Source of the DNA: Hydrogenophaga crocea
Lineage (GTDB): Bacteria > Pseudomonadota > Gammaproteobacteria > Burkholderiales > Burkholderiaceae_C
Length of the DNA stretch: 64,000 bases
Direction of reading: 5' to 3'
Assembly: GCF_011388215.1 (NCBI RefSeq)
Contig: NZ_CP049989.1
Span: 744,001-808,000, forward strand
The notes beneath the pieces were generated by a model. It had not been told where the DNA came from. It searched no databases and saw nothing but the letters and a program-made list of their open reading frames with translations. Position 1 is the stretch's first letter; the number at the start of each line of letters is the position of its first letter. The position numbers and the translations under genes were made by a program. This document shows positions 36,168 to 47,358 of this stretch, piece by piece.

Positions 36168-36329
36168 GTGAGCGCGAAACGCAACATCGAGCACGACAGC
36201 GAATTCAGCAACCCGGTGTACGCCGCCAAGATGCGGCGCAAGCGCTGGTTGCGCCGCCTGTGCGTGCTGCTCGGCATCGCCCTGGCGATCGTGCTCTGGG
36301 GCCTGGGCTTCAAGGGGGCCCGCCTGTGA
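36168..36329 (+). CDS. small single-span membrane protein
   Basis: A 53-residue protein from a GTG start with an AAGGAGG ribosome-binding site 7 bases upstream, one of the best in the window. It has a polar N-terminus, a basic cluster (KMRRKRWLRR, 21-30) and one membrane helix (about 31-48), giving a cytoplasmic N-terminus. I do not recognise it. Its stop overlaps the start of the next small membrane protein (GTGA), so the two probably form a pair. Confidence 0.65.
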   Translation: MSAKRNIEHDSEFSNPVYAAKMRRKRWLRRLCVLLGIALAIVLWGLGFKGARL

Positions 36330-36550
36330 GCACACCCAACCCGAACAAGCCCCGGTCCGGCTGGGCCGAAGGCGACTGCTACAGCCTTGAACTCGTGCCC
36401 GCCCCCCAGCCGCGCCGGCGCTGGCGCCGCTGGCTGCTCGGGCTGCTGCTCATCGGCTTGCTCGTGGTGGCGGCCGTGGTGGCCGTGTGGCTGCACAAGG
36501 CCCAGCGCATCGACGCCCCTCAACCACCCGCCAGGTTGCGCAGCAGGTAG
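36326..36550 (+). CDS. small single-span membrane protein, partner of preceding gene
   Basis: A 74-residue protein from a GTG start that overlaps the previous stop. The N-terminal 30 residues are polar with one Cys, then a basic cluster (RRRWRRW) precedes a single membrane helix (about 37-56) and a short Pro/Arg-rich tail. The topology mirrors that of its neighbour. No family is recognised. Its end overlaps the convergent small gene at 36520-36702. Confidence 0.6.
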   Translation: MSTPNPNKPRSGWAEGDCYSLELVPAPQPRRRWRRWLLGLLLIGLLVVAAVVAVWLHKAQRIDAPQPPARLRSR

Positions 36551-36702
36551 CGCGCCAGGGCCTTCCAGAAATCCAGGCCCGAATGCTGGTCCCACACCAG
36601 CGACACGTCGGCCACCGCCTTGTGGCCGATCATGGCGAGCAGGCCGACGATGCACACGATGGCCACGGCCTGCAGCACTGTCTGCGAGGAGGGCGCTTTC
36701 AT
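36520..36702 (-). CDS. small membrane-anchored protein
   Basis: A 60-residue protein with one hydrophobic helix (about 9-29) and a short amphipathic C-terminus (FWKALARYLLRNLAGG). It lies 26 bp after the SDR gene on the same strand and so may end that operon. Its 3' end overlaps the convergent gene by 31 bases. No family is recognised. Confidence 0.55.
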   Translation of the reverse strand: MKAPSSQTVLQAVAIVCIVGLLAMIGHKAVADVSLVWDQHSGLDFWKALARYLLRNLAGG

Positions 36703-36728
36703 CGGCGTTGGCGCCTCGCCCACCGCCC

Positions 36729-37544
36729 TCACACGTGCCCGAAATCCCGCCGCAGCGTGGGCAGGCCCACGCCCGCGGCGTCGAAGCCGCCGTCGACCGC
36801 GAGCACCTGACCGGTCACGTAGCTCGCCTCGGGCGAGCACAGAAAGCCGATGCCGTTGGCGATCTCTTCTTCGGTGCCGTAGCGCGCGAGCGGCACGGTG
36901 TCGTGGTAGTCGGCGCGGATGGCCGGGGTGTGCACCTGCTTGGCCATGGCGGTTTCCACCGGGCCGGGCGCGATCGCGTTGCAGCGGATGCCCAGGCCCG
37001 CGAGTTCCACCGCCTGCTGCTTGGTGAGGTGGATCAGCGCGGCCTTGCTCGTGCCGTACGCCACGCGCAAGGTGCTCGCGCGCAGGCCCGAGATGGACGC
37101 GATGTTCACGATCGCACCGCCGCCGTTGCGCCGCATCACCGGCACGCAGGCCTGGCTCAGCAGGAACACGCCGTCGAGGTTGGTCGCCATCACGTAGCGC
37201 CACTCTTCGAAGCTGGTCTGCACCAGCGGCTTGAACACGGCCACGCCCGCGTTGTTCACGAGCGCGTCGATGCGGCCCAGCGCGGCGTCCACCTGCGCCA
37301 CCATTGCCGCCACCTGCGCGGGGTCGGACACGTCGGCGTGCACGGCCAGCGCGCGTCCCGGGCTTTCGGCCTCCAGCGCGGCGTGGGCCGTGGTGAGGGC
37401 GGGCGCGTCCTTGTCGACCACGGCCACGCGCCAGCCGCGTGCGAGGAACCAGCGCGCGCTGGCCAGGCCGATGCCGCGCGCGGCGCCGGTGACGATCGCC
37501 ACGCGCTCGGGCGTGGCCTGCAGGGCTTGCAGGGATTCGGACAT
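36729..37544 (-). CDS. SDR-family dehydrogenase
   Basis: A 271-residue classical short-chain dehydrogenase. The cofactor motif is TGAARGIG, followed by NNAG, the catalytic Ser in SISG and the YGTSK Tyr-Lys pair. Asp44 (VVDKD) after the second strand indicates NAD preference. It starts 7 bp after the ketol-acid reductoisomerase stop and is thus part of the catabolic operon starting at 44448. It would oxidise or reduce a hydroxyl group of the pathway substrate. Confidence 0.9.
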   Translation of the reverse strand: MSESLQALQATPERVAIVTGAARGIGLASARWFLARGWRVAVVDKDAPALTTAHAALEAESPGRALAVHADVSDPAQVAAMVAQVDAALGRIDALVNNAGVAVFKPLVQTSFEEWRYVMATNLDGVFLLSQACVPVMRRNGGGAIVNIASISGLRASTLRVAYGTSKAALIHLTKQQAVELAGLGIRCNAIAPGPVETAMAKQVHTPAIRADYHDTVPLARYGTEEEIANGIGFLCSPEASYVTGQVLAVDGGFDAAGVGLPTLRRDFGHV

Positions 37545-37551
37545 GGCGCGC

Positions 37552-39573
<2,022 letters not shown>

Positions 39574-39583
<10 letters not shown>

Positions 39584-40566
39584 GCGCCGGCTCCGGTGGT
39601 TTGAATGTCGGTGTAGGCCGCGGCCACGTCGGGCGGCGGCGAGGCGTCGGCAAAGGCCACGGCGTCGTCGATCTCGGCCTGCACCTCGGCGTCGATGGCG
39701 TCGAGCTGCGCGGCGCTCACGCCGCTGGCCAGCGCACGCGCGCGGGCGCGCTTGAGCGGGTCGGCGTCGAGCGCACCCTGCAGGTCTTGCGGGTCGCGGT
39801 AAGCCTGGGTGTCCACCGACACGTGGCCGCGCACGCGCCAGGTGAGGGCGTGCAGCAGCTGCGGGCCTTCGCCCCCGCGCACCTTCGCCACCAGGCGCTC
39901 GGCCATCGCCGACACGGCCTCCACGTCGTTGCCGTCCACCGTTTCGCTGGGCACGCCGAGCGCGTTGGCGCGCGCCGCCACGCCCGGGCCGGCGGTGAGG
40001 CCGGCGGTGCTGGTGGTGGCCGAGTAGCGGTTGTCTTCGCAGACGAAGAGCACCGGCAGGCGGTACACCGCGGCCCAGTTGAGCGCTTCCAGGAAGGGCC
40101 CGCGGTTGATCGCGCCGTCGCCGAAGAAGCAGGCCACCACGTTGGGCTTGCCCTGCAGCTTGAGCGCGTGCGCCGCGCCGCAGGCGATCGGCAGCCCCGC
40201 GGTGACCACACCGTTGGCGCCCAGCATGCCGACCGAAAAGTCGGCGATGTGCATGGAGCCGCCCTTGCCGCCGTTGCTGCCATCGGCGCGGCCGAACAGC
40301 TCGGCCATCATGCGGCGCACGTTGCCGCCCTTGGCCAGCGTGTGGCCGTGGCCGCGGTGGGTGCTGGTGAGCAGGTCTTCGCGCCGCAGGTGGGCGCACA
40401 CGCCGGCGGCCACCGCTTCCTGCCCGATGGACAGGTGCAGCGGGCCGCGCACCTTGGCGCGCTCGTCCACCTTGGCGCCGAGCACGCCCACGCCGCCCTG
40501 GCTGGCCACTTCGGCCGCGAGTTCGAAGGCGCGGATGCGCGCCATGGTCCGGTAAAGATCGATCAT
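39574..40566 (-). CDS. thiamine-dependent dehydrogenase E1 component, alpha subunit
   Basis: A 330-residue alpha subunit with the thiamine diphosphate motif GDGAINRGPFLEALN and the phosphorylation-loop region YSATTS. GHGHTLAKGGNVRRMMAELFGR and GGKGGSMHI are typical of the acetoin/pyruvate E1 family. With the overlapping beta gene it would decarboxylate a 2-oxo acid or cleave a 1,2-diketone. It starts 14 bp after the TRAP carrier gene, so substrate import and use are linked. Confidence 0.9.
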
Positions 40567-40580
40567 GGGGAGCGGGTCGG

Positions 40581-42461
40581 TCAGAGGGCGACGGTGGAGA
40601 TCCAGGGCACGGCCGCGATCACCAGCACGCCGACCATCAGGGCCACGAGGTAGGGCCAGATCGCGCCGATGACCTCGTCGGGCGGGGCATCGCCGATGCG
40701 GCAGGCGATGTAGAAGCCCACGCCGATGGGGGGCATCATCAGGCCCACGTTCATCGCGCACACGATGACCATCGAGTAGTGGATGTCGTGGATGCCGAGC
40801 TTGCGCGCGATGGGAAACATGATGGGCGCGAGCAGCAGCACCGCGGGCAGGCCTTCGAGCAGGCAGCCCAGGATCACGAACACCACGATGGTCACCGCCA
40901 TGAAGGCGATCCAGCCGCCGGGCAGGGTGGTGAGGAAGGTGGAGAGCTGCTGCACCACGCCGCTTTGCGTGATCGACCAGGCCATGGCCGAGGCCGCGCC
41001 CAGCACCAGCAGCACCACGCCCGAGAGCGCGGCGGTTTCCACCAGCATGTCGTAGAACTTGCGCAGGCCGATGCCGCCGTACATGACCTGGCCCACGAAC
41101 AGCGCGTAGACCACGGCCACGGTGGAGACCTCGGTGGCGGTGGCCACGCCTTCGCCCACCGCGGTGCGGATCAGGAAGGGCAGGGCCAGCGCGGGCGCGG
41201 CGATCAGCAGGAAGCGGCCCACGAGCTTCATGGGTGCGCGTTTCGCGCCGTGCATGTTCTCGTGGCGGGCCTTCCAGCGCGCGAGCACCAGCAGCATCAG
41301 CAGCAGCACCATGGCGATCACGAAGCCGGCCTGGAACAGGCCCGCGATGGACACGCCCGCGACCGCGCCGAGCACGATCAGCACGATGCTGGGCGGCACG
41401 GTGTCGGCCATGGCCGCGCCGGTGGCCAGCAGGGCCACCATCTCGCGCGGCTTGTGGCCGCGGCGCTTCATTTCGGGGAACAGCGCCGGCGCCACGGTGG
41501 CCATGTCGGACACCTTGGAGCCCGAGATGCCCGAGACGATGAACAGCGAGCCCAGCAGCACGTAGGACATGCCGGCCTTGATGTGCCCCAGCAGCGAGGC
41601 CAGGAAGTCGACGATGGCCTTGCCCATGCCGGTGGCGTCGAGCACGCAGCCCAGCAGCACGAAGATCGGCACCGAGACCAGCACCAGGCTGGACATGCCT
41701 TCGTCCATGCGCCCGATCACCACGCTCAGCGGCACGTGGGTGCTGAAGGCCAGGTAACACACCGCGCCGATGCCGAAGCAGAACGCGATCGGCACGCCCG
41801 CCACCAGGCACACGGCCACGAAGCCGATCAGGAAGATGGCGATGTTGGTGGTGCCCAGCTTCATGAGCTGCGGCGACAGCGCCCAGCAGGCCGCGGCGAT
41901 CGCGGCCACCAGCACCACCGCGAGCGCGAGCTCGGTCTTGCGCACGGTGCGGCCGGCGTAGAGCAGGATCAGGCCGAGCATGGCGATGAAGCCGAAGGCG
42001 ATCGAGGCCACGCGAAAGCTGTTGGGCAGGTCGAGCGCGGGCGTGTGGATGAACCACTCGTCCTTGGCGTATTCGACGGCCGAGGGGATCAGCGCCACCA
42101 GCATCGCGGCCATGGCCATGAGCGCGAAGGCGTGCACGAACGAGCGCACGCGTTCGGGCATGAGGTCGACGAAGAGCGCCAGCCGCAGGTGCTCGTTGCG
42201 GTGCACGGCGATGGCCGCGCCCAGCATGGTGAGCCAGATGAAGCAGATCGACACCACCTCGTCCGACCACACCAGCGGCTTGCCGAACACGTAGCGCGAG
42301 ATCACGGCCGTCAGCAGCAGCACCGTGATGGTCAGCATCAGCAGCGCCGCGACGGCTTCGAAGGGGCGCAGCCACAGCGGGCTCTTGCGCGTGTCGGCGG
42401 GCGTGGCGCCCTCCAGGGCGTCACCGCCCGAAGGCGGCGACCCGGCGGTCATTTGGCTCAT
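40581..42461 (-). CDS. TRAP carrier membrane protein, fused small and large subunits
   Basis: A 626-residue fusion. The first part (about 25-170) is the four-helix DctQ small subunit; the rest, from about 185, is the DctM large subunit with family signs such as GSKVSDMATVAPALFP and GAAMADTVPPSIVLIVLG. It imports an organic acid in symport with sodium, taking it from the binding protein encoded next upstream (42580-43596). The ATG at 42461 (MSQMTAG) is chosen; 42452 is possible. Confidence 0.92.
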   Translation of the reverse strand: MSQMTAGSPPSGGDALEGATPADTRKSPLWLRPFEAVAALLMLTITVLLLTAVISRYVFGKPLVWSDEVVSICFIWLTMLGAAIAVHRNEHLRLALFVDLMPERVRSFVHAFALMAMAAMLVALIPSAVEYAKDEWFIHTPALDLPNSFRVASIAFGFIAMLGLILLYAGRTVRKTELALAVVLVAAIAAACWALSPQLMKLGTTNIAIFLIGFVAVCLVAGVPIAFCFGIGAVCYLAFSTHVPLSVVIGRMDEGMSSLVLVSVPIFVLLGCVLDATGMGKAIVDFLASLLGHIKAGMSYVLLGSLFIVSGISGSKVSDMATVAPALFPEMKRRGHKPREMVALLATGAAMADTVPPSIVLIVLGAVAGVSIAGLFQAGFVIAMVLLLMLLVLARWKARHENMHGAKRAPMKLVGRFLLIAAPALALPFLIRTAVGEGVATATEVSTVAVVYALFVGQVMYGGIGLRKFYDMLVETAALSGVVLLVLGAASAMAWSITQSGVVQQLSTFLTTLPGGWIAFMAVTIVVFVILGCLLEGLPAVLLLAPIMFPIARKLGIHDIHYSMVIVCAMNVGLMMPPIGVGFYIACRIGDAPPDEVIGAIWPYLVALMVGVLVIAAVPWISTVAL

Positions 42462-42501
42462 AGGAATCTCGAAAGTGGCGCGCGCCCGGGTCGAACCGCG
42501 A

Positions 42502-42557
42502 GGCACCACGGATCCGGCTCCGCCGGTCCGTCGGTGCCGCCCCCCTGGTCAGGGGGG
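42502..42557. repeat. REP-like palindromic element between TRAP genes
   Basis: A long hairpin with arms GGCACC and GGTGCC (42502-42538) is followed by a second, CCCCCC-N6-GGGGGG (42540-42557), and a GC-rich tail. It lies in the 118-bp gap between the binding-protein gene and the carrier gene of one operon. It may protect the upstream message so that the binding protein is made in excess over the carrier, as is known for REP elements. Confidence 0.6.
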
Positions 42558-42579
42558 ACGCGCGCAGCGCGGCGGGGGG

Positions 42580-43596
42580 TCAGCCCAGCTTCCCGGTGTG
42601 CTTCTCGAGCACCGCCCAGGCTTCGTCGCCGAACTTGGCCTTCCACTCGCTGTAGAAGCCGGCGCTGCGCAGCTTGTCGCGGAAGGGCGCGGTGTTGGGC
42701 GTGTTGAACACGATGCCCTTGGCCGCGAGCTCCTGTTGCAGCGTGGCGTTGGCGGCGGCCACGTCGGCGCGCTCGGCCATGGCCGCGGCGTTCAGGTGCT
42801 TGGCCACCACGTCGCGGATGTTGGGCGGCAGGCGGTCCCAGGCGCGCTTGTTGATCAGCGTCCAGAAGCCGTCCCACATGTGGTTGGTGATCGAGCAGTA
42901 CTTCTGCACCTCGTGCAGCTTGAAGTTCGAGATCACGGCGAACGGGTTTTCCTGGCCGTCCACGACCTTGGTCTGCAGTGCGGTGTACATCTCCGACGCG
43001 TTGATCGAGGTCGGCGCCGAGCCGAAGGCCTTGAACATCGAGGTCCACATCGGCGACACCGGCACGCGGATCTTGAAGCCTTCGAGGTCGGCCGGCGTCA
43101 CGATGGGCTTGGTCGACGTGGTGATCTGGCGGAAGCCGTTGTCCCAGATCTTGTCGAGCGCCACCAGGTTGACCTTGGCGATCTGCGCGCGGATGTAGGC
43201 GCCGACGTCGCCGTCCATGGCCTTCCACACGGCGTCGTAGTTGGGGAACGCGAAGCCCAGGCCGTTGAGCGCGGTCTGCGGCGTGAGCGTCGACAGGATC
43301 AGGCCCGAGAGGTTGAACATCTCGACGCCGCCCGAGCGCAGCTGGCTCAGGGTGTCGGTGTCGGAGCCGAGCTGGTTGCTGGGGAACAGCTGGATCTCCA
43401 TGCGGCCGTTGGTTTCCTTGCGGATCGCCTCCACCGCTTCCTTGGCGCGCACGTTCATGGGATGCGCGGGCGGCTGGTTGTTGGCGTACTTGAAGGTGAA
43501 CTCGGCGCTCTGGCCATACGCCATCTTCAGCGGCGCGGCCACGCTGGCCGCGGCGATGCCGGTGGCCTTGATGAGGGTGCGGCGGGAAAAGGTCAT
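42580..43596 (-). CDS. TRAP transporter substrate-binding protein (DctP family)
   Basis: A 338-residue periplasmic binding protein. The signal has SRRTLIKATG, a likely Tat motif, with cleavage near QSAEF. The mature part shows the NNQPPAHPMNV start, FEIT-like RVPVSPMW and the conserved Arg in FKIRVP that binds the carboxylate of the ligand. It is 42 bp after an SDR gene and 118 bp before the carrier gene. Ligand is unknown. Confidence 0.92.
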   Translation of the reverse strand: MTFSRRTLIKATGIAAASVAAPLKMAYGQSAEFTFKYANNQPPAHPMNVRAKEAVEAIRKETNGRMEIQLFPSNQLGSDTDTLSQLRSGGVEMFNLSGLILSTLTPQTALNGLGFAFPNYDAVWKAMDGDVGAYIRAQIAKVNLVALDKIWDNGFRQITTSTKPIVTPADLEGFKIRVPVSPMWTSMFKAFGSAPTSINASEMYTALQTKVVDGQENPFAVISNFKLHEVQKYCSITNHMWDGFWTLINKRAWDRLPPNIRDVVAKHLNAAAMAERADVAAANATLQQELAAKGIVFNTPNTAPFRDKLRSAGFYSEWKAKFGDEAWAVLEKHTGKLG

Positions 43597-43638
43597 CGAT
43601 GTCTCCTCGTTGGGTTCTGCGGGCGGGGAAAGGGGGGC

Positions 43639-44448
43639 TCAGGATACGGGCGCGGCGGCCGGAATGTCGAACAGCTTGGGCATGAACAGGCCGCTGGCGA
43701 GGTAGCCGCCGTCCACGCCGAGGGTCTGCCCGGTGATGAAGGCGGCGGCCTCGCTGCAGAAGAACAGCACCGCGGCCGAGACCTCCTGCGGCGAGCAGAA
43801 GCGCTGCATGGGGCACACGTCCTGGTAGGTGCTGGCCTTGGAGCTGCCGTGCAGCGAGCGCAGCATGGGCGTGTCCACGAAGCCGGGCGCGATGGCGTTG
43901 ACCGTGACGCCCTGGGCCGCGACCTCGATCGCGAACTGGCCGGTCATGGCGATGAGCGCGGCCTTGGAGCTGCCATAGGCGAGGCGCCCCGTGCCCGCGC
44001 GCACGCCGCTGATGGACGAGACGTTCACGATGCGGCCCCAGCGCTGCGCCTGCATGGCGGGCAGCACGCGCTGCGTGAGCAGCATGGGCGCGGTGACGTT
44101 GACGGCCAGCGTGGTGTTCCATTGCGCGAGCGTCACGTCGCGCGCGGGCGTGGTCGAGACGATGCCCGCGTTGTTCACGAGGATGTCGACCTGGCCCACG
44201 CGCGCGAGCAGCGCGTCCATGCCGGCCGCGAGGGCCTGGGCATCGGCGAGGTCGAACACGAAGGCCTGGGCGCGGCCGCCCGCGGCCGTGATGGCCTGGG
44301 CCGCGGCCTCGGCCGCGGGGCCGTTGCGGTCCACGATGCAGACCATGGCGCCCTGCTCGGCGAGGTCGTGCGCGATCTGCAGGCCGATGCCGCTGGCCGC
44401 GCCGGTGATCAGGGCCACCCGTTGTTGGTGCTGCTTAGGGTTGTCCAT
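43639..44448 (-). CDS. SDR-family dehydrogenase
   Basis: A 269-residue classical short-chain dehydrogenase with TGAASGIG, NNAG, SSISG and YGSSK. Asp37 after the second strand (IVDRN) suggests NAD. It is the first gene of the minus-strand catabolic operon and divergent from the IclR regulator across 114 bp. It resembles the second SDR (36729-37544) in motif layout, but the two differ widely, so they probably act on different steps. Confidence 0.9.
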   Translation of the reverse strand: MDNPKQHQQRVALITGAASGIGLQIAHDLAEQGAMVCIVDRNGPAAEAAAQAITAAGGRAQAFVFDLADAQALAAGMDALLARVGQVDILVNNAGIVSTTPARDVTLAQWNTTLAVNVTAPMLLTQRVLPAMQAQRWGRIVNVSSISGVRAGTGRLAYGSSKAALIAMTGQFAIEVAAQGVTVNAIAPGFVDTPMLRSLHGSSKASTYQDVCPMQRFCSPQEVSAAVLFFCSEAAAFITGQTLGVDGGYLASGLFMPKLFDIPAAAPVS

Positions 44449-44562
44449 CTCGCCCTTGTGAGGTTGAATGTCCAGAATGTGAATCAAGTGGAGCGATGGT
44501 GGCAGCAGCGCTCTGAATGGCGTCCCAGGGAAACCCTGAATGGGCCTGCAAAAGCGGTTCAC

Positions 44563-45396
44563 ATGGTGGATCACTTGCTGCGGGTTTTCACCGACATGAA
44601 TGCACCTGAACTACCGGCCGGCGACACGCCCGGCGCGCAGACCCTGCGGCGGGGCCTGTCCATCCTCAAGCTGCTGGCGCGCCACCAGCCCGATGGGCTG
44701 CGCATCGGCGAGATCGGCCGCCGCCTGGGCCTGAGCAAGGCCACGGCGGTGCGGCTCACGCACACCCTGGCCGACGAGCGCTTCGTGGTGCACGACCCGG
44801 CCTCGCGCTGCTACCGGCTCGGGCCCGAGTCCTTCGTGGTGGGGCTGGCGGCCGAGCCCAGCTACTCGTTGCAGCGCCTGGCCACGGCCTCGCTGCGCGC
44901 GCTCGCGCTCGAAACCGGCGACTGGGTGTTCTTCTCGGTGGTGCAGGGGATGGAGGTGATCTGCCTGTCGCGCGAGACGGGGCATGGCCCCATCCCCAGC
45001 GACGCGCTGCGCCTGGGCGACCGCCACCCGCTGGGCGTGGGCGCGGGCGGGCTGGCCATTCTGGCGGCGCTGCCCGACGACGAGGTGGAACAGGCGCTGC
45101 AGGTGAACGGCGCGCACATCGACAAGAACTACCCGAAGTCGCCGGTGGCGGTGATCCGCCACCTGGTGGCCGAAACGCGCGAGCGCGGCTACGCGGTGAT
45201 CCCCGGCATCGTGGTGCCGGGCTACTGGGCATTGGGTGTACCGCTGGTGCAGCGCGACGGCCGGCCGGTGGGCGCGATCGTGCTGGTGGCGAGCGAGTCG
45301 CGCCTGCACCCCACGCGGCGCGCCGCGCTGGGCGACCGCATGCTCGCGATCGCGCGCGACCTCATGAGCCGCGCGGAGCAGGGCGCGGCGGCCTGA
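44563..45396 (+). CDS. IclR-family transcription regulator
   Basis: A 277-residue regulator. An N-terminal winged helix (LRIGEIGRRLGLSKATAVRLTHTL, about 43-66) is followed by the IclR effector domain with RHPLGVGAGGLAILAALP and VPGYWALGVP. IclR proteins bind an organic acid and control divergent catabolic operons; its target is most likely the SDR-TRAP-E1-KARI operon. Starts at 44563 and 44596 are both possible; the former gives the longer product and neither has a strong ribosome-binding site. Confidence 0.9.
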   Translation: MVDHLLRVFTDMNAPELPAGDTPGAQTLRRGLSILKLLARHQPDGLRIGEIGRRLGLSKATAVRLTHTLADERFVVHDPASRCYRLGPESFVVGLAAEPSYSLQRLATASLRALALETGDWVFFSVVQGMEVICLSRETGHGPIPSDALRLGDRHPLGVGAGGLAILAALPDDEVEQALQVNGAHIDKNYPKSPVAVIRHLVAETRERGYAVIPGIVVPGYWALGVPLVQRDGRPVGAIVLVASESRLHPTRRAALGDRMLAIARDLMSRAEQGAAA

Positions 45397-45439
45397 GCGC
45401 GCCGGGCGGCGTGTGGGGGCTTGCCGCTAAGCTCCCCGC

Positions 45440-46660
45440 ATGGACGCCCTGATCGCTGCCGCCGCGCGGGCCTTGTCGGCCGGCGACCCGCTGGCCGCAC
45501 TGCAGCGCGTGGCCCTGCGCGATGACCCGCCCGCGCTCGCGCTGCGCGGCATCGCCATGGCGCAGTTGGGCGAACTGGTGCGGGCGCGCGAGCTGTTGCG
45601 CCGCGCGGCGCGGGCCTTCGGTGCGCGCGAGACCGTGGCGCGTTCCCGCTGCGTGGTGGCCGAGGCCGAGGTGGCGTTGGCCCTGCGCGAGCCGGGCGGG
45701 CCGCCGCGCGCCCTGCTGGCGGCCTGTGCCGCGCTGCGCGTGCGCGGCGACACCGCCAACGCAGGCCAGGGCCACCTGATCGCGGCGCGGCGCGCGCTGC
45801 TGCTGGGGCAACTGGGCGAGGTCCGCGAGCAGCTCTCCCAGGCGCGTGCGCTCGACCTGCCGCCGCTGGCCAGCGCGGTGATGGAGCTGGTGGCCGCCGA
45901 ACTCGCGCTGCGATCGCTGCACACCCGCGCTGCGCGCGAGGCGCTGATCCGCGCGCATGCCGCGGCCCAGGTGGCCGCGGTGCCGGCCCTGCTGGCCGAG
46001 GTGCGCGCGCTCGCGGCCGAGCTCGACCGGCCGGCCGCGCGCTGTGTCGACGCGCGCGGCGAACAGGCCTTGCGGCTCGATGGCGTCGAGGCCTTGCTGG
46101 CCTCGCGCGCGCTGGTGGTCGACGCCTGCCGCCACGGCCTGAGCGCGGGCGCGGCCTGGCGGCCGCTGGCGGGCAGGCCGGTGCTGTTTGCGCTCGCGCA
46201 GACCCTGGCCGAGGCCTGGCCGGCCGACGTGCCGCGCGAGGCGCTGATCGCGCGCGCGTTCCGCCAGCGCGTGACCGACGAGACGCACCGCGCGCGGCTG
46301 CGGGTGGAGATCGGCCGGCTGCGCGCGCTGATCGCGCCGGTGGCGGGCATTGCGGCCACGCCGCGCGGCTTCGTGCTGCGGCCCGAAGGCGATCGGCCCG
46401 TGGCGTTGCTGCTGCCGCCGCTGGCGGGCGAAGGGGCCGCGCTGCAGGCCTTGCTGGCCGATGGTGCGGCCTGGTCGAGCGCGGCGCTCGCGCAGGCCCT
46501 GGGCGCGAGCCAGCGCACGGTGCAGCGCGCGCTCGCCGCGCTCGAAGCGCAGGGCCGGGCGCGCGCGGTGGGGCGCTCGCGCGCGCGGCGCTGGCTCGCG
46601 CCGCCGCTGTCGGGTTTCACGACGATCTTGTTACTCCCCGCGGCGCTCTCGCCTGACTAG
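45440..46660 (+). CDS. helix-turn-helix protein with TPR-like repeats
   Basis: A 406-residue, Ala/Arg-rich protein. Residues about 15-200 form helix pairs like TPR repeats (LALRGIAMAQLGELVRARELL). A central part (about 215-320) resembles a SARP/OmpR-type winged helix (RQRVTDETHRARLRVEIGRLR). A C-terminal helix-turn-helix is seen at about 350-380 (WSSAALAQALGASQRTVQRAL). It is probably a transcription regulator, perhaps controlling the beta-propeller gene 45 bp downstream. Ligand and family are not identified. Confidence 0.75.
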   Translation: MDALIAAAARALSAGDPLAALQRVALRDDPPALALRGIAMAQLGELVRARELLRRAARAFGARETVARSRCVVAEAEVALALREPGGPPRALLAACAALRVRGDTANAGQGHLIAARRALLLGQLGEVREQLSQARALDLPPLASAVMELVAAELALRSLHTRAAREALIRAHAAAQVAAVPALLAEVRALAAELDRPAARCVDARGEQALRLDGVEALLASRALVVDACRHGLSAGAAWRPLAGRPVLFALAQTLAEAWPADVPREALIARAFRQRVTDETHRARLRVEIGRLRALIAPVAGIAATPRGFVLRPEGDRPVALLLPPLAGEGAALQALLADGAAWSSAALAQALGASQRTVQRALAALEAQGRARAVGRSRARRWLAPPLSGFTTILLLPAALSPD

Positions 46661-46704
46661 AGTGGCTTCACCGCGCCACCCCGGCGCATTCACGGAGAGA
46701 CACC

Positions 46705-47349
46705 ATGAGCCGCAACACCCCGACCCAACCGGCGCAGATCGTGCGCGAATACGGCCCCTTCGACGGCACCGCGGTGCACGGCGTCACGCACGACGGCCGG
46801 CACGTGTGGGCCGCGCTCGGCCCCTGCCTGGTGGCCATCGACCCGGCCAGCGGTGAGACCGTGCGCACGCTCGCGCGGCCCGGTGACGCCGGCACCGCCT
46901 TCGACGGCCGCCACCTCTACCAGATTGCCGAGGCGCGCATCGACAAGATCGATCCCGCCGATGGCCGTGTGCTGGCCTCCATTCCTGCGCCGGGCCAGGG
47001 CGCCGACTCGGGCATGGCCTGGGCCGAAGGCAGCCTGTGGGTGGGCCAGTACCGCGAGCGCAAGATCCACCAGATCGACCCCGAGACCGGCGCCATCCTG
47101 CGCACCATCGAATCGGACCGCTTCGTCACCGGCGTCACCTGGGTCGATGGCGAGCTCTGGCACGGCACCTGGGAGGGCGACGACAGCGAGCTGCGCCGCC
47201 TGGACCCGGCCGATGGCGCGGTGCTGCAGCGGCTGCAGATGCCCGCGGGCATGGGCGTGAGCGGGCTGGAGTCCGACGGCGGCGACCTGTTCTATTGCGG
47301 CGGCGGCGGCAGCCAGCGCGTGCGTGCGGTGCGCCGCCCGCGGGGCTGA
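46705..47349 (+). CDS. small beta-propeller protein (glutamine cyclotransferase/Vgb-like)
   Basis: A 214-residue cytoplasmic protein made of about five repeats of the form 'D-x-A-SGETVRTL' or 'IDPETGAILRTI', typical of propeller blades in glutaminyl cyclotransferase- or virginiamycin-lyase-like proteins. No signal peptide is present. It is only about 45 bp after the helix-turn-helix gene, so the two form a pair. The propeller seems short (usual length is 230-300), which makes a ligand-binding rather than an enzymatic role possible. Confidence 0.72.
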   Translation: MSRNTPTQPAQIVREYGPFDGTAVHGVTHDGRHVWAALGPCLVAIDPASGETVRTLARPGDAGTAFDGRHLYQIAEARIDKIDPADGRVLASIPAPGQGADSGMAWAEGSLWVGQYRERKIHQIDPETGAILRTIESDRFVTGVTWVDGELWHGTWEGDDSELRRLDPADGAVLQRLQMPAGMGVSGLESDGGDLFYCGGGGSQRVRAVRRPRG

Positions 47350-47358
47350 GGGGCGCGC

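Noticed and set aside
42325..44562. Long plus-strand frame leading into the IclR gene
   Set aside because: Only the last 277 codons have regulator features; the rest shadows the TRAP binding protein and SDR genes.
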